This document shows, one piece after another, positions 8,801 through 18,344 of a stretch of DNA of 64,000 nt. The notes under the pieces were generated by a model. It saw nothing but the letters and a program-made list of their open reading frames with translations. It did not search any database and was not told where the DNA came from. Source of the DNA: Deinococcus koreensis. Lineage in GTDB: Bacteria > Deinococcota > Deinococci > Deinococcales > Deinococcaceae. Each line of letters begins with the position of its first letter. The first letter of the stretch is position 1. Location: assembly GCF_002901445.1 (NCBI RefSeq), contig NZ_PPPD01000004.1, positions 91,113 through 155,112 on the forward strand. The letters run 5' to 3'. The position numbers were made by a program, and so were the translations under genes.

Positions 8801-10560
8801 GCCTGCTGACCATGGGCACGACCCAGGCCCGGGCCTGGACGGCGCGCGAGCGCAGCGTGTTCCGGTCGGTGGGGCGCAGCCTGGCGCTGGCCTTCGAGCG
8901 GGCGGAGGCGGCGCGGCACCTGCAGACCCAGAACGCCGAGCTGGCGGCGCGTACCCAGGCGCTGGAGGGCTTCGCCGAGCTGACTCGCGATCTGAGCACC
9001 GGGACCGACCGCCTGACCCTGGTGCGGCGCGCCCAGGAGGTGGCCCTGTCGCTGCTTCCAGACGGGTACGCCCTGTATTTCGAGCCCCAGGGGGACTGGA
9101 GGGTGTTGCGCGCCCAGACCGGGGAACTGCGCAGCGCCGCCCTCCAGGCGGCGGCCGACCAGGGCTTCCCGGTTCAGGAGGCCCGGAACCTGTTCATTCC
9201 CTACACGACCCTGAAGCCGTACTACCAAGACCAGTACGACATCGATACGGACACCATCGGTGAGCTGGGGGCGCACCTGGGGGCCACGGCGACCTTCCCG
9301 GTACTGCTTCAGGGCCAGCCGAAGGGGGTGATGGCGGTGGTGCTGTTCGGCGGCGCGCGGCCGTGGGCACGGCCGGATCAGGCCGCGTTGGAGTCGGTGG
9401 TGCGCAGCCTGGGCCTGGCGCTGGAACGGGCCGAGGGTCTGGCCCGGCTGGAGGCGCGTACCCAAGAGGTTGCCCAATGGCGCGAGCGCTACGAGGTGGC
9501 GGTGAAGGGCTCGGGCCACCTGCTCTATGACTGGAACCCGCGCACGGGCGAGATCCTGTACGGCGGCGCGGTCGAGGGTATCACCGGCTACGCGCCGGAG
9601 GAGCTGGCCGGCACCCTGGACGACTGGACGGAATGGCTGATCCACCCGGACGACCGGGACGCCTTTACCCGGGAGATCGGGCGGGTCGTCGCCTCGGGTG
9701 AGGAGTTTCATCTGCCCTTCCGAGTGCTGCGCAAGGACGGGACGGTCGCCCAGGTGGAGGACGACGGCTATTTCAAGCGCGACGCCTCCAACGAGGTGAC
9801 GCGCATGGTGGGCCTGGTCAAGGACGTGACCGAGCGCGAGCGGGCGCAGGCGGAGCTGCTCCGCACCAACGAGGAGCTGCGCCGCTCCAACGCGGAGCTG
9901 GAGCAGTTCGCGTACATCGCCTCGCACGACCTGCAGGCCCCCATCCGCTCGGTGACCTCCTTCAGCGAGATCCTGGCGAGTCGCTACGAGGCGCAGCTGG
10001 ACGAGCGCGGAGTGCGGTATCTGCGCTTCATCACGGAGAGTGGGCAGCACATGAAGCGGCTGGTGGACGACCTGCTGACCTTCTCGCGCGTCGACACCGA
10101 GCAGCGTCCGCCCACTCCAACTGACAGCGGCGCGGTGGTGGAGCAGGTGTGGCGGCGCCTGATGCCGGAGGTGGAGGCCCTGGAGGCCACGGTTACGTTT
10201 AGTGCCCTGCCTCGCGTGCTGGTGGATCGGCGGCAGCTCGATCAATTGCTACAGAACCTGCTGGCCAACGCGCTGAAGTACCACCGGCCGGGCGTGCCGC
10301 CGCGCCTGCAGGTCTCGGCCGAGTGGGAGGGGGCGTGCTGGCGCTTTGCCATAACGGACAACGGCCTGGGGATCGAGTCTCAATACTTCGAGAAGGTCTT
10401 CGTGATCTTCCAGCGGCTTCATGGTCAGGGGGTCTACCAGGGCACGGGGATCGGGCTGGCGGTGTGTAAGAAGATCGTGGAGTGCCATGGCGGGCGGTTG
10501 TGGGTGGAGAGCGTGCCGGGGGAGGGCAGCACCTTCCTGTTTACTCTGCCGGCGGCGTGA
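5833..10560 (+). CDS. Giant soluble sensor histidine kinase with seven GAF domains and one PAS
   Basis: About 1575 aa, no membrane segment. In order: GAF1 (10-175), then six GAF-like domains starting near 195, 366, 532, 706, 874 and 1043, a PAS (1214-1340), a dimerisation domain with the phospho-acceptor H1365 ([12 protein letters not shown]) and an ATPase domain (N box [31 protein letters not shown]). Domains 2, 4 and 6 share one sequence type and 3, 5 and 7 another, giving a two-GAF unit repeated three times at about 340 residues. No bilin-binding Cys pattern is evident, so the ligand is unknown. The frame opens with GTG at 5833; TATCCT at 5827-5832 sits 6 nt before a second in-frame GTG at 5839, which would be a leaderless start. 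The likely output partner is the Rcp1-type receiver upstream. Confidence 0.93.
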   Translation: MTVPHPASSSLSDRLQELTEQLAAARTPDEVFRVVLTPALAALDAVAGAVLLVDEEASRLTLAVTQGDEADVQTVWQDGPLERAVPAGDALERHEALFFEHPGELARAYPELEARTGGVAAVATAVLPMFLDERPLGTIILDFREPHTFTQDERRFLRTLAAQCAVALGRARLMTELQRQVQERSGQLETDARAQEAFMAFTEAVGTETDLLALARQAIAVLRARFQDGSIAYHTRRGEVWTPEVWSEDMEAPLVARLQAGLADRTPFIRQALRTGTVDFTDGWNPVQEGIAHSEAYGAAATYPLVVNGEVQALLVFGLRDTRRWSGRDRALVRAVGRGLILALERAAQARLLQTRGEELEARTLALERFAELARRPESDPLTLIRQAQEAVSELIGEGFAVYYELGAGVWHLRSQVGHPENRVVQASLDSALPYETVLNFRRPWESGEPLYQDVYDQALDDGVPGTGALASTAALPLVVGGRHQGMFGYGLEVSRPWSRADRATLETAVSSLGLAFERAEQTGALEEERAALDAFVAFSEAAGTETDVSTLARQAVTALTLRFPGCSSAYYELEGGRWTLRLHNDDLNHQPELRAALLAGLPRDTPSFAQALKSMRPVFVENWDAAQEQIARTEAYGAVANAPLVQGGEVQAILSLGLRGQRQWAERDRAVFRAVARGLTLALERAGQARHLQARQAEEARRSQALSAFAELSRDLALETEPYTLILRTQEIVLSLLSAGFSVYFEPREGVWRIGSQVGHANTPELQAALEAGLSFEAATNLVTPWRSGEAYYQDEYDPDLDGLTGSEAYPGASVTLPIVVNGHTRGVLGFALYRQRSWSGEDRAVLDTVSRQLTLALERAEQTRRLAEEREALEAFARFTEASTHTTDPLTLAEGVRDVLRATIGVEAGYSELEGGLWKGRVFSDLTPPEVRAQSVQGFPANLPVFAHPFAERAIVFVDDWRTQNVAHTEMYGAAALYPYFGAGQPRGLLTMGTTQARAWTARERSVFRSVGRSLALAFERAEAARHLQTQNAELAARTQALEGFAELTRDLSTGTDRLTLVRRAQEVALSLLPDGYALYFEPQGDWRVLRAQTGELRSAALQAAADQGFPVQEARNLFIPYTTLKPYYQDQYDIDTDTIGELGAHLGATATFPVLLQGQPKGVMAVVLFGGARPWARPDQAALESVVRSLGLALERAEGLARLEARTQEVAQWRERYEVAVKGSGHLLYDWNPRTGEILYGGAVEGITGYAPEELAGTLDDWTEWLIHPDDRDAFTREIGRVVASGEEFHLPFRVLRKDGTVAQVEDDGYFKRDASNEVTRMVGLVKDVTERERAQAELLRTNEELRRSNAELEQFAYIASHDLQAPIRSVTSFSEILASRYEAQLDERGVRYLRFITESGQHMKRLVDDLLTFSRVDTEQRPPTPTDSGAVVEQVWRRLMPEVEALEATVTFSALPRVLVDRRQLDQLLQNLLANALKYHRPGVPPRLQVSAEWEGACWRFAITDNGLGIESQYFEKVFVIFQRLHGQGVYQGTGIGLAVCKKIVECHGGRLWVESVPGEGSTFLFTLPAA

Positions 10561-11049
10561 GGGGCGTCAGGGCGGGTGTGACGCACACCGGAGCCAGTGC
10601 GGGGGGTCTGACAAGCCAGTCCTCCTGTATAATGCTCGATATTTGTTACGTTGACTGACCATCCCTCTTTCCCCCTGCCCTCTTACGTCCCCCGTTCCCA
10701 CCTCAGCCTCGTTCCCTCGTCGGCTGTCGCTGTGGCCCAGGCTCTTGGTTTCTCGTTTCTGCCTTGTCCTTATTTCCCGCCCTATGCTGGGCCTTTCCCT
10801 GATGATGACTTCACAGGGAGGCTGGTGCTCGGGGACGGTGGGGAACAAGGTGGCATCCTTCCATCATAGGTGTACATATCAGAAGATATATCTCACGCTG
10901 AACTTGCCGCCGCTTACTCCAGTCCGGTGGCCCCACAGTGCACCAGCCCGACCTCTCGCTGTCGCCCCTGCTGACGGCCCTGGCCACGGCAGCTGAGGGG
11001 CAGGCGGAGAGAGCGGGAACCCGAACCGTGCCTGCTGATCATCAGATGG
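10561..11049. other. Intergenic region after the GAF kinase
   Basis: About 490 nt without a convincing gene. It holds a small hairpin (GGTGTG 10575-10580 / CACACC 10584-10589), an AT-rich patch with TATAAT at 10628-10633 that has no open frame behind it, and the palindrome at 10876-10890 shared with 22755-22770. Confidence 0.5.
10876..10890. repeat. Palindromic element, copy 1
   Basis: ATATC-AGAA-GATAT is an inverted repeat with a 4-nt centre. The surrounding ~20 nt match 22755-22775 except at four positions. It could be an operator for an unknown regulator or a small dispersed repeat. Confidence 0.45.
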
Positions 11050-11331
11050 TCAACCTTCGCTTTGCCCCCCTTCGGGGGGCCATTGTCTGGTGTCGATCCA
11101 GGAATGCAGCGTCCGGCGCCCCAACGGCGAGAGTCGGTACCCAGCCAGGCGCTCACCGACCCGGCGCTCCACATAGCCCAGCTCTTCCAATCGGGGAAGC
11201 AGCTCCGCCAGATACACCGTCTCCAGACTCCTGGTCTGCGGCGACATGTGAATGTCCTTGAGGCTCCAGACCCGATTCTCGCTGGCCAGTACCGCCAGCA
11301 CGGCCGCACGCTCGGAAGAATGATGACGCAT
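11050..11331 (-). CDS. Small winged-helix-like protein
   Basis: A 93-aa soluble protein. The order helix-helix-wing is suggested by SLETVYLAELLPRLEELGYV followed by AGYRLSPLGRRTLHSW, the pattern seen where a recognition helix runs into a wing and a final helix. The ATG at 11331 is preceded by GAGGT (very close) and by TACAGT 5 nt upstream, so a leaderless or near-leaderless start is possible. A similar 'YGLTPLG' ending occurs in the 55328 gene. A DNA-binding role is likely but the target is unknown. Confidence 0.55.
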   Translation of the reverse strand: MRHHSSERAAVLAVLASENRVWSLKDIHMSPQTRSLETVYLAELLPRLEELGYVERRVGERLAGYRLSPLGRRTLHSWIDTRQWPPEGGQSEG

Positions 11332-11517
11332 ACCTCACTGTATGGGGTATGGAAACGAAAAGACGCATCAGATCTTGGTGCACTCCCTGCGGCGCTTGAC
11401 CGTCACCCTAACCGGCGCGGGGGCGGGGGTTCCCCCCAAGTTGCCACCGTGCGCCGACCCAGGAGTGCGTGGTGGGCCGTGTACTCCGCCCCCCGGCGTC
11501 TGCTACGCTGCGCCCTG

Positions 11518-11618
<101 letters not shown>

Positions 11619-11776
11619 TTTCTTTGGAGAAGCGCACCTCTCGCCGTCAGAGGGCCGCACACTGAGTCGATGTCACCGCGCTATGCGCGTGCCCGCTCTG
11701 GCCCCGGCTGGAGCGGGTTTTCCCACGCTGCGCCCGCTCCTGGCTGTTCCACCGCCCACGCACGCCGGAGTTCACC

Positions 11777-12649
11777 ATGCCTTACCGTTTCCTGCTCGCC
11801 GCCCTGCTGGCTGCCGCGTCCACTGCCGCCGCGACCACGTACCCGCTGACTGTCAGGGACGACCTGGGCCGCGTTGTCACCCTGAAGGCCCCGCCCCGCC
11901 GAATCATCGCCATGCTCCCCAGCCACACCGAGACGCTCGCCGCCATCGGCGCGGAGGGCACGCTGATCGCCGTGGACGAGTACAGCAACTACCCCAGAAC
12001 CCTGACCGACCGCCTGCCGAAGGTGGGCAGCGGCTACCAGCCGAACATCGAGAAGATCGTGGCGCTGAACCCAGACCTGGTGCTGGCCGATGAATCCAGT
12101 GGCTCACGCCTGACCGAAAAACTCGCGGCGGCGGGCCTGACCGTGTACGGCGGCACCGCGCAGACGTTTGGCGAGGTCTTCGAAAAGATTGCCGTTCTGG
12201 GCCGGCTCACGAACCACGAGGCTGGCGCCACGCGCCTGATTACGACCATGCGCACCGACCTGAACGCCTTGCAGGCCAGTGTCGTGGGCCTGCCAAAGGT
12301 CAGCACGTACTTCGAGATCGATCCCACGCCGTACTCGGTCGGGCCGAACTCGTTCATCGGCGCGCTGATCGCGAAGGCGGGCGGACAGACCATCGTGCCG
12401 GCCGCGCTGGGCGACTTCCCGAAGATTGACCCGGAGGTTATCGTGAAGGCCAACCCGCAGGTCATGGTCGGCCTAAGCCTCGCGGACGCGCGCGTGCGCC
12501 CCGGCTGGAACACCCTACGGGCCGTGCAGGCCGGCCGCGTCTCCGAACCCACCGCCGAGGAGAACGACGCCCTGAGTCGCCCCGGCCCGCGCCTGGCGGT
12601 CGCCCTGCGCGCATTGATCCGCCTGCTGCATCCTGGAGCGCTGAAGTGA
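11777..12649 (+). CDS. btuF: Periplasmic substrate-binding protein, BtuF-like
   Basis: A 290-aa exported binding protein of the Peripla_BP_2 (FecB/BtuF) family. The signal peptide covers about residues 1-19. The N-lobe shows the family start [20 protein letters not shown] and [20 protein letters not shown], then [18 protein letters not shown]; the C-lobe shows [21 protein letters not shown]. The B12 riboswitch directly upstream and the cobalamin genes behind it argue for corrinoid (cobalamin/cobinamide) capture rather than siderophore. No BtuC permease or BtuD ATPase gene is in the window. Stop to next start is 124 nt. Confidence 0.82.
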   Translation: MPYRFLLAALLAAASTAAATTYPLTVRDDLGRVVTLKAPPRRIIAMLPSHTETLAAIGAEGTLIAVDEYSNYPRTLTDRLPKVGSGYQPNIEKIVALNPDLVLADESSGSRLTEKLAAAGLTVYGGTAQTFGEVFEKIAVLGRLTNHEAGATRLITTMRTDLNALQASVVGLPKVSTYFEIDPTPYSVGPNSFIGALIAKAGGQTIVPAALGDFPKIDPEVIVKANPQVMVGLSLADARVRPGWNTLRAVQAGRVSEPTAEENDALSRPGPRLAVALRALIRLLHPGALK

Positions 12650-12738
12650 TGCCGGACGCCACCGAATTCAGAGTGACTCGTGGACAGATCGGAATGCATG
12701 TCCAACGCACCAGTCCAGCACCCTGCTTCAGCCCGCTT

Positions 12739-12769
12739 CACTCGGGCTCGCCCTCGGTTCACCCGAGTG
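12739..12769 (+). promoter_or_regulatory. Hairpin just before the cobO start
   Basis: CACTCGGG (12739-12746) and CCCGAGTG (12762-12769) form a perfect 8-bp stem with a 15-nt loop, ending 4 nt before the GTG start of cobO. No T-run follows, so it is more likely to affect translation or RNA stability than to terminate. Confidence 0.4.
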
Positions 12770-12773
12770 TCCG

Positions 12774-13397
12774 GTGACCGGCCCGCTCGACGACGCGACC
12801 CGCGAGCGGCGCGAAGCGGCCATGCGTGACTTGACGGCCGCCCGCGACGCGCACCGGAAACCGGAGGGGCTCCAAAAGGGCCGCCGGGGCCTGCTGATCG
12901 TGAACACTGGGCACGGCAAAGGCAAGACGACCGCTGCGCTGGGGCTGATGATGCGCGCCCACGGGCGGGGCCTGCGCGTGCGGCTGTTCCAGTTCCTGAA
13001 GCACGAGGGCGCGCGCTTCGGCGAGCACCGCACCCTGGACGTCCTGGGCATCGAGCACGAGGGCCTGGGCGACGGCTTCACGTGGCGCTCGCGTGACCTG
13101 GAGAATAGCGCCGCCATGGCAGCGCACGGCTGGGCCCTGGCCAGGGGCGCCATCCTGGCCGGTGAGTACGATCTGATCGTGCTCGACGAGTTCACGTACG
13201 CCCTCACCTACGGCTGGGTGGCCTGGCCGGAGGTCGAGGCCACCCTGAAGGCCCGCCCCGCCCTGGTGCACGTGGTCATCACCGGCCGGGACGCCCTGCC
13301 GGAACTGACCGTGCTGGCCGACACGGTGAGCGAGGTCACGCCCGTCAAACATGCGTACGCGGCCGGGATCGGCGCGCAGACGGGCATCGAGTACTGA
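12774..13397 (+). CDS. cobO: Cob(I)yrinic acid a,c-diamide adenosyltransferase
   Basis: A 207-aa CobO/BtuR/CobA-type adenosyltransferase that transfers the 5'-deoxyadenosyl group of ATP to Co(I) corrinoids. The P-loop is [12 protein letters not shown] (residues 44-55); further family marks are [38 protein letters not shown] and [20 protein letters not shown]. The start is GTG at 12774. The next gene starts 2 nt after the stop. Length and motifs are complete. Confidence 0.95.
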   Translation: MTGPLDDATRERREAAMRDLTAARDAHRKPEGLQKGRRGLLIVNTGHGKGKTTAALGLMMRAHGRGLRVRLFQFLKHEGARFGEHRTLDVLGIEHEGLGDGFTWRSRDLENSAAMAAHGWALARGAILAGEYDLIVLDEFTYALTYGWVAWPEVEATLKARPALVHVVITGRDALPELTVLADTVSEVTPVKHAYAAGIGAQTGIEY

Positions 13398-13398
13398 G

Positions 13399-14292
13399 GT
13401 GCTCCGGCCCACGCCCCGCCGCGCTCTGCTGCTCGCCCTGGCGCTGGACACGCTGGGGGAACCGCCCGCCCACGCACACCCTGTCGTGTGGATGGGCTCG
13501 TTCCTGAAGGCGGCCCGCATCCAGTGGAGGGCGACCACGCCGACCGGACAGCTGGCCGAGGGCGCGGCGGGCTGGGCCCTCGGCACGCTCCTCAGCGGCG
13601 GCGCGGGCGTGCTGGCCTCCCGACTGCCGTGGCCCGTGCAGGGCGTCCTGCTCAAGCCCCTGCTGGCCCGGCGCGCCCTGTTCACAGCGGTCGAGGACGT
13701 ACACGGCGCGCTGGAGGCAGGCGACCTCCCGGAAGCGCGCCGGCTGCTATCGTGGCACCTCGTCAGCCGGGACACGGCCACGCTGGACGCGTCCGGGGTG
13801 GCCGGCGCCGCACTCGCCAGTCTCGCGGAGAACCTGTCGGACAGCGTCGTCGCGCCCCTGCTCGCCGCGCGGGCCGGCGGGTTGGGTGTGGCCGCCGCCT
13901 ACCGCTTCACGAACACGGCCGACGCGATGTGGGGCTACCGCACGCCGGAACTGACGTGGGCAGGCAAGGCCGCCGCACACGCTGACGACCTCCTGAACGT
14001 TGTGCCGGCGCGTCTGACTGCCCTGTGCGCCCTGCTCGCTGCCGGTGGCCGGGGGTGGCGGGTGTGGGCGCGGGATCGGCGAGTCACGCCCAGCCCGAAC
14101 GGCGGGCATCCCATGAGCGCGTTCGCGGGCGCGCTGAACGTGCGCCTGGAGAAACGCGGCGTGTACGTTCTGAACGCCGCCGGGCGGCCCCCAGCCCCCA
14201 CCGACCTGCTGCGCGCGCTGGTTCTCGCCCGCCGCACCCTCGTTCTGGCCGCCGCGTGCGCCCTGTGGCCCGGAACCTCGAGGACATCGTGA
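13399..14292 (+). CDS. cbiB: Adenosylcobinamide-phosphate synthase CbiB
   Basis: A roughly 297-aa membrane protein that joins (R)-1-amino-2-propanol phosphate to adenosylcobyric acid. Visible family marks: [20 protein letters not shown] near the N-terminus (usual LD..fGdP...HPVv.mG), [42 protein letters not shown] and an [19 protein letters not shown] block. I start it at GTG 13399, one base after the cobO stop, although the frame is open further upstream. The stop overlaps the next start as GTGA. Confidence 0.93.
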   Translation: MLRPTPRRALLLALALDTLGEPPAHAHPVVWMGSFLKAARIQWRATTPTGQLAEGAAGWALGTLLSGGAGVLASRLPWPVQGVLLKPLLARRALFTAVEDVHGALEAGDLPEARRLLSWHLVSRDTATLDASGVAGAALASLAENLSDSVVAPLLAARAGGLGVAAAYRFTNTADAMWGYRTPELTWAGKAAAHADDLLNVVPARLTALCALLAAGGRGWRVWARDRRVTPSPNGGHPMSAFAGALNVRLEKRGVYVLNAAGRPPAPTDLLRALVLARRTLVLAAACALWPGTSRTS

Positions 14293-15314
14293 CGCCAGCT
14301 GGCCTTCCCCCCCGCGTGCCCCAATCCCCGCACGGCGGCCCGGACAGCACACCCTTCACGGGCCTGGACTTCAGCGTGAACGCCAACCCGTATGGCCCGA
14401 ACCCGCTGCTCGTGCAGGCCCTGCGGGACGCGGATCACGCCGCCTACCCTGAGCCCACCTACGCAGACGTGCGTTCCCGCCTGGGCGCGTGGCACGGTCT
14501 GGACGCCGCGCAGGTCGCGCTGGCCACGGGGGCGTCCGACCTGCTGCACCGCCTCGTGCGGGCCTTCCTGCCTGCGAGGGGCACGCTGCTCAGCCTGCAC
14601 GCGCCCTTCGGGGAGCTCGCGCGGGCCGCCGCCCTGAACCGCGCCACAGTGGTGACTGTGCCGAACGTGCCGGAGACCCTCGCACCCGGCACGCGGCTCG
14701 TCTACGTGGGCTACCCGCATAACCCGACCGGGCACGCGCCCACCCTGGAACAGCTGCGCGCCCTGGCCGACCTCTGCGCCAACGCCGACGCCCTCCTGAT
14801 CTTGGACGAGGCGTACGCGCCCTTCACCACGCTGCCCACCCTGACCCGGCATCCGGCGGTCGTGCGGGTGCTGTCGCCTGGCAAGGCACACGGCCTGGTC
14901 GGCGCGCGGCCCGCGTACGCCCTGGCCGACCCGGACGTGGTCGCCGCACTCGACAATCTTGCCCCGGCGTGGCACGTCCCGGCGGGCACGGCGGCCGTTC
15001 TGGCGGCCCTGCCGGCGGGCGCGTCCTTCCTGATGCAGACGCTGCCGCGCGTGGCGCAGCACGCCGCCGTCTTGGCCACCGACCTGGGCGCACTGGGCCA
15101 CGTGGGGCATCACGGCACGCCGTTTCTGACCCTGCGCGCCCCGGACGCCGCCCACACCTGCGCGGCGCTGCTGGCCCAGGGGCTGCGCGTGCGGGACTGC
15201 GCCAGCTACGGTCTGCCCGACACCGTGCGGATCAGCACCCTCACGCCCGGTGAGAACGCCACGCTAATCCGCGCGCTGGGCGAACTGGTTCGGGGAGGTG
15301 GGCGACATGGGTAG
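14289..15314 (+). CDS. cobD: PLP-dependent CobC/CobD-type aminotransferase or threonine-phosphate decarboxylase
   Basis: A 341-aa class-I/II aminotransferase-fold protein. [20 protein letters not shown] is the usual N-terminus of CobC/CobD and HisC-like enzymes; [15 protein letters not shown] and [11 protein letters not shown] hold the cofactor Asn/Asp, and the Schiff-base lysine is K in [16 protein letters not shown]. In this operon it should make (R)-1-amino-2-propanol phosphate for the cbiB step. Start GTG 14289 overlaps the cbiB stop by 4 nt; its own stop overlaps the cobQ start by 8 nt. The name cobC is used in some genomes. Confidence 0.88.
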   Translation: MTPAGLPPRVPQSPHGGPDSTPFTGLDFSVNANPYGPNPLLVQALRDADHAAYPEPTYADVRSRLGAWHGLDAAQVALATGASDLLHRLVRAFLPARGTLLSLHAPFGELARAAALNRATVVTVPNVPETLAPGTRLVYVGYPHNPTGHAPTLEQLRALADLCANADALLILDEAYAPFTTLPTLTRHPAVVRVLSPGKAHGLVGARPAYALADPDVVAALDNLAPAWHVPAGTAAVLAALPAGASFLMQTLPRVAQHAAVLATDLGALGHVGHHGTPFLTLRAPDAAHTCAALLAQGLRVRDCASYGLPDTVRISTLTPGENATLIRALGELVRGGGRHG

Positions 15315-16728
15315 TGCCGCTCCAGGCCGGGCGATCATGATCCAGGGCTGCACCAGCAGCGCCGGCAAGAGTTACCTCACGGCCGCGCTGTGCCGTGCCC
15401 TGATGAACGCGGGCGTGCGAGTGGTTCCCTTCAAGGCACAGAACATGAGCAACAATGCCGGCGTCACACCGGACGGACTGGAGATGGGACGCGCGCAGCT
15501 CGTACAGGCCCGTGCGGCGCGCGTCACGCCGGACGTCCGCATGAACCCGGTGCTTCTGAAACCCGAGGCGGACACCCGCTCGCAGGTCGTGCTGCTCGGA
15601 CGGGTCGACCGCGAGATCACCGAACTTCCCTGGCGTGAACGCAAGGCGCACCTGTGGCCGCACGTGCAGGCGTCCCTGCACAGTCTGCTCGCCGAGTACG
15701 ACGTCGTCGTCATCGAGGGCGCGGGCAGTCCCGCCGAGGTGAACCTGCGCGGCAGCGACATCGTGAACATGCGCGTCGCGCTGGAGGCGCAGGCCGGCGT
15801 CCTGCTGGCCGCCGACATCGACCGGGGCGGGGCCTTCGCGCATCTGCTCGGCACGTGGCACTGCCTGGAGCCGCAGGAGCGGGCGCGGCTGCGCGGTTTC
15901 GTCCTCAACCGCTTCCGGGGTGACGCGTCCCTGCTGGCCCCCGCACCCGCGTGGCTGGAGGCGCAGACCGGGGTGCCGACGGTGGGCGTGGTGCCGCTGC
16001 TGGATGTCCCGTTGCCGGAGGAAGATGGGGTTGGGCCCGGCACCCACAGCCGCGCGGCCCAACAGGGCGGTGGCTTCGTCGCCATCGCCCGCCTGCCGCG
16101 CGTGAGCAACCTCGACGAGTTCGCGCCGCTGGGCGACCTGGCCCGCTGGGTCACGTCGCCGTCGGAACTTGCCGGCGCGCGGGCGGTGGTCTTGCCCGGC
16201 AGCAAGAGTACGGCCGCCGACCTGAACTGGCTGCGTGCCACTGGCCTCGCGGGGGCGGTCACGCGGCTCGCGAATGCGGGCGTGCCCGTGCTGGGCGTGT
16301 GCGGCGGGCTACAGATGCTCGGCATGGCGATCCGCGATCCGCACGGCGTGGAGAGCGGCGGCGACGTGGCGGGCCTGGGTCTCCTCGACCTGCACACCGA
16401 ATTGGCGCCCGACAAGACGACCGTGCAGACCACCTTCACTGACCCGGAATCGGGGTTCACCCTGACTGGGTACGAGATTCATCACGGACAGACCCGGGCC
16501 GGGCCGGGCGCGCGCACGCTCGTGCCGGGGCTGCTGTGGCAGCAGGGCAACGTGCGCGGCACGTACCTGCACGGCCTGCTGGAACACCCCGCGTACCTGG
16601 AACGTTTCCTGACCTGGGCCGGGCTGCCGGCGCCGCCTGGCCTGGACTCTCTGGACGCCCGCCTGGACGCCATCGCCGCGCAGGTGCGGGCGAACCTGGA
16701 CTGGCCGGTCATCGAGGCCATGCTGTGA
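15307..16728 (+). CDS. cobQ: Cobyric acid synthase
   Basis: A 473-aa CobQ/CbiP amidotransferase that amidates four side chains of adenosylcobyrinic acid a,c-diamide. The N-terminal dethiobiotin-synthetase-like half has [36 protein letters not shown] and [14 protein letters not shown]. The C-terminal glutaminase half has C332 ([12 protein letters not shown]) and H422 ([11 protein letters not shown]). I chose ATG 15307; a GTG at 15298 is in frame. The stop overlaps cobU (GTGA). Confidence 0.95.
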   Translation: MGSAAPGRAIMIQGCTSSAGKSYLTAALCRALMNAGVRVVPFKAQNMSNNAGVTPDGLEMGRAQLVQARAARVTPDVRMNPVLLKPEADTRSQVVLLGRVDREITELPWRERKAHLWPHVQASLHSLLAEYDVVVIEGAGSPAEVNLRGSDIVNMRVALEAQAGVLLAADIDRGGAFAHLLGTWHCLEPQERARLRGFVLNRFRGDASLLAPAPAWLEAQTGVPTVGVVPLLDVPLPEEDGVGPGTHSRAAQQGGGFVAIARLPRVSNLDEFAPLGDLARWVTSPSELAGARAVVLPGSKSTAADLNWLRATGLAGAVTRLANAGVPVLGVCGGLQMLGMAIRDPHGVESGGDVAGLGLLDLHTELAPDKTTVQTTFTDPESGFTLTGYEIHHGQTRAGPGARTLVPGLLWQQGNVRGTYLHGLLEHPAYLERFLTWAGLPAPPGLDSLDARLDAIAAQVRANLDWPVIEAML

Positions 16729-17264
16729 GTGGCGCCGGGTCGGGCCGCGTCGTGTTCGTGACCGGCGGCGCGCGCAGCGGCAAGAGCTCCTTCGCCGAAC
16801 GCCTGGCCTCGCAGGCGGGCGGCCCGGTGACGTACCTCGCGACCGCGCAGCCCTTCGACGACGAGATGCAGGGGCGCATCGACCGGCACGCCCAGGATCG
16901 CCCGTCCGGGTGGGTCACGGTGGAGGAACCCCTGCAGGTGTCCGCCGCTGTGCGTGCCGCCTCCACCCCCACGGTGCTGCTCGACTGCCTGAGCCTATGG
17001 GTCAGCAACGCCATGCTGACCGGGTGGACGGATCACGCCGTGCTGGACGCCACCACCGAACTGCTGTCGGTCGCCCGCGCCCGGGCGGGACTGACGGTGC
17101 TCGTCACGAACGAGGTCGGCTCCGGCATCGTCCCGGTCGGCGCCCTGGCCCGCCGGTACCGCGACGTGCTCGGCTGGGTGAACCAGCGGGCCGCAGCTGC
17201 CAGTGACGACGCGTACCTGATCGCCAGCGGCCTGCCCCTCATCCTGAAAGGAAACACCCCATGA
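16725..17264 (+). CDS. cobU: Adenosylcobinamide kinase/guanylyltransferase
   Basis: A 179-aa bifunctional CobU/CobP enzyme that phosphorylates adenosylcobinamide and activates it with GTP. The P-loop is TGGARSGKSSFAERLA near residues 13-28; other marks are VTYLATAQPFDDEM, RIDRHAQDRPSGWVTVEEP, VLLDCLSLWVSN and VTNEVGSGIVP. The start is GTG 16725, overlapping the cobQ stop. It overlaps cobT as ATGA. Confidence 0.95.
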   Translation: MSGAGSGRVVFVTGGARSGKSSFAERLASQAGGPVTYLATAQPFDDEMQGRIDRHAQDRPSGWVTVEEPLQVSAAVRAASTPTVLLDCLSLWVSNAMLTGWTDHAVLDATTELLSVARARAGLTVLVTNEVGSGIVPVGALARRYRDVLGWVNQRAAAASDDAYLIASGLPLILKGNTP

Positions 17265-18328
17265 CTGATCACCTGACCGTCCTGATCCAGTCCATCCAGC
17301 CCACGAACCGTGCGGCCATGACCCGCGCCCGCGAGCGGCAGGCGAACCTCACCAAGCCCGCCGGGGCGCTCGGTGATCTGGAAGACCTCGCAGCGCGGCT
17401 TGCGGGCGTGTTCGGGAGTGAGCGGCCCCACCCGTGCGGCGTGGCGGTGCTCGTCGCCGCCGGTGATCACGGAGTGGCCTCTGCCGGCGTGAGCGCGTAC
17501 CCCCCCGAGGTAACGCCCGCTATGGTCGCCAATTTCCTGGCCGACACGCCGTATGGCCCTGGCGGCGCGGCCGTGAACGCCATCGCCCGGACGGTCGGTG
17601 CCCGCGTGTACGTGATGGACGCCGGCGTGAATGCCGACCTGCCCGCCCACCCGGCCCTGGTGCGGGCCGCCGTGCGCCCGGGAAGTCGCGACCTGAGCGT
17701 GGAAGCGGCCATGACGCCGGAGGAGACGGCCGCCCTGATCCTGGCCGGTGCCGCCCTGGCCCGGCAGGCCATTGCCGACGGCGCGGATGTCCTGATTCCC
17801 GGCGAGATGGGCATCGGGAACACGACCCCCGCCGCCACGATCACCGCCCGGATGCTGGGCCTTGACCCGGCGCAGGTCACGGGACGCGGCACCGGCGTGG
17901 ACGACGCGCGGCTGGCGCATAAGGTCACCGTGATCCGCACAGCCCTGGCCCGCACACCCACCACGAGTCCCATGAAGGTGCTCGCCGAGTTCGGCGGGTA
18001 CGAGATCGCTGCGATGCTCGGCATGATGCTCCAGGGCGCCGCCCTGAGGCGTGCGGTCATCCTGGACGGTTTCGTGGAGGGCAGCGCCGCCTTGATCGGC
18101 GTGCTCCTGGCTCCACATCTGCGCGACTACCTGTTCCCGGCGGGCCTGTGCGCCGAGGTGGGGCATGCCTCGCAGTTGAACCAGCTGAACCTGAAGCCCA
18201 TGTTTACTCTGAACCTGCGGCTGGGCGAAGGCACCGGCGGTGTCCTGGCAGCGCCCATGCTGCTCGCGGCGGCCGCCACCCTGCGCGAGATGCGCACCTT
18301 TGAGGAGGCCGGCGTGCCGCACGGCTAA
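17261..18328 (+). CDS. cobT: Nicotinate-nucleotide--dimethylbenzimidazole phosphoribosyltransferase
   Basis: A 355-aa CobT that makes alpha-ribazole phosphate for the lower ligand of cobalamin. Visible marks: RARERQANLTKPAGALGDLE, VLVAAGDHGVASAGVSAYP, the glycine-rich IPGEMGIGNTTPAATI, and GTGVDDARLAHKV. Length is normal. It is the last gene seen in the operon. CobS (cobalamin-5'-phosphate synthase) and a CobC phosphatase, which usually complete this branch, are not in the window; an IS110 element follows within about 20-100 nt. Confidence 0.95.
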   Translation: MTDHLTVLIQSIQPTNRAAMTRARERQANLTKPAGALGDLEDLAARLAGVFGSERPHPCGVAVLVAAGDHGVASAGVSAYPPEVTPAMVANFLADTPYGPGGAAVNAIARTVGARVYVMDAGVNADLPAHPALVRAAVRPGSRDLSVEAAMTPEETAALILAGAALARQAIADGADVLIPGEMGIGNTTPAATITARMLGLDPAQVTGRGTGVDDARLAHKVTVIRTALARTPTTSPMKVLAEFGGYEIAAMLGMMLQGAALRRAVILDGFVEGSAALIGVLLAPHLRDYLFPAGLCAEVGHASQLNQLNLKPMFTLNLRLGEGTGGVLAAPMLLAAAATLREMRTFEEAGVPHG

Positions 18329-18344
18329 ACAGTCTGTACGTCTC

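Noticed and set aside
8407..10245. 612-codon minus-strand frame
   Set aside because: Antisense shadow of the same kinase, rich in Arg/Gln/His/Gly as expected for reverse reading of GC-rich codons.
10628..10660. TATAAT followed by TTGACT resembling a strong promoter
   Set aside because: No -35 at the right distance and no gene behind it on either strand; kept only as an AT-rich patch.
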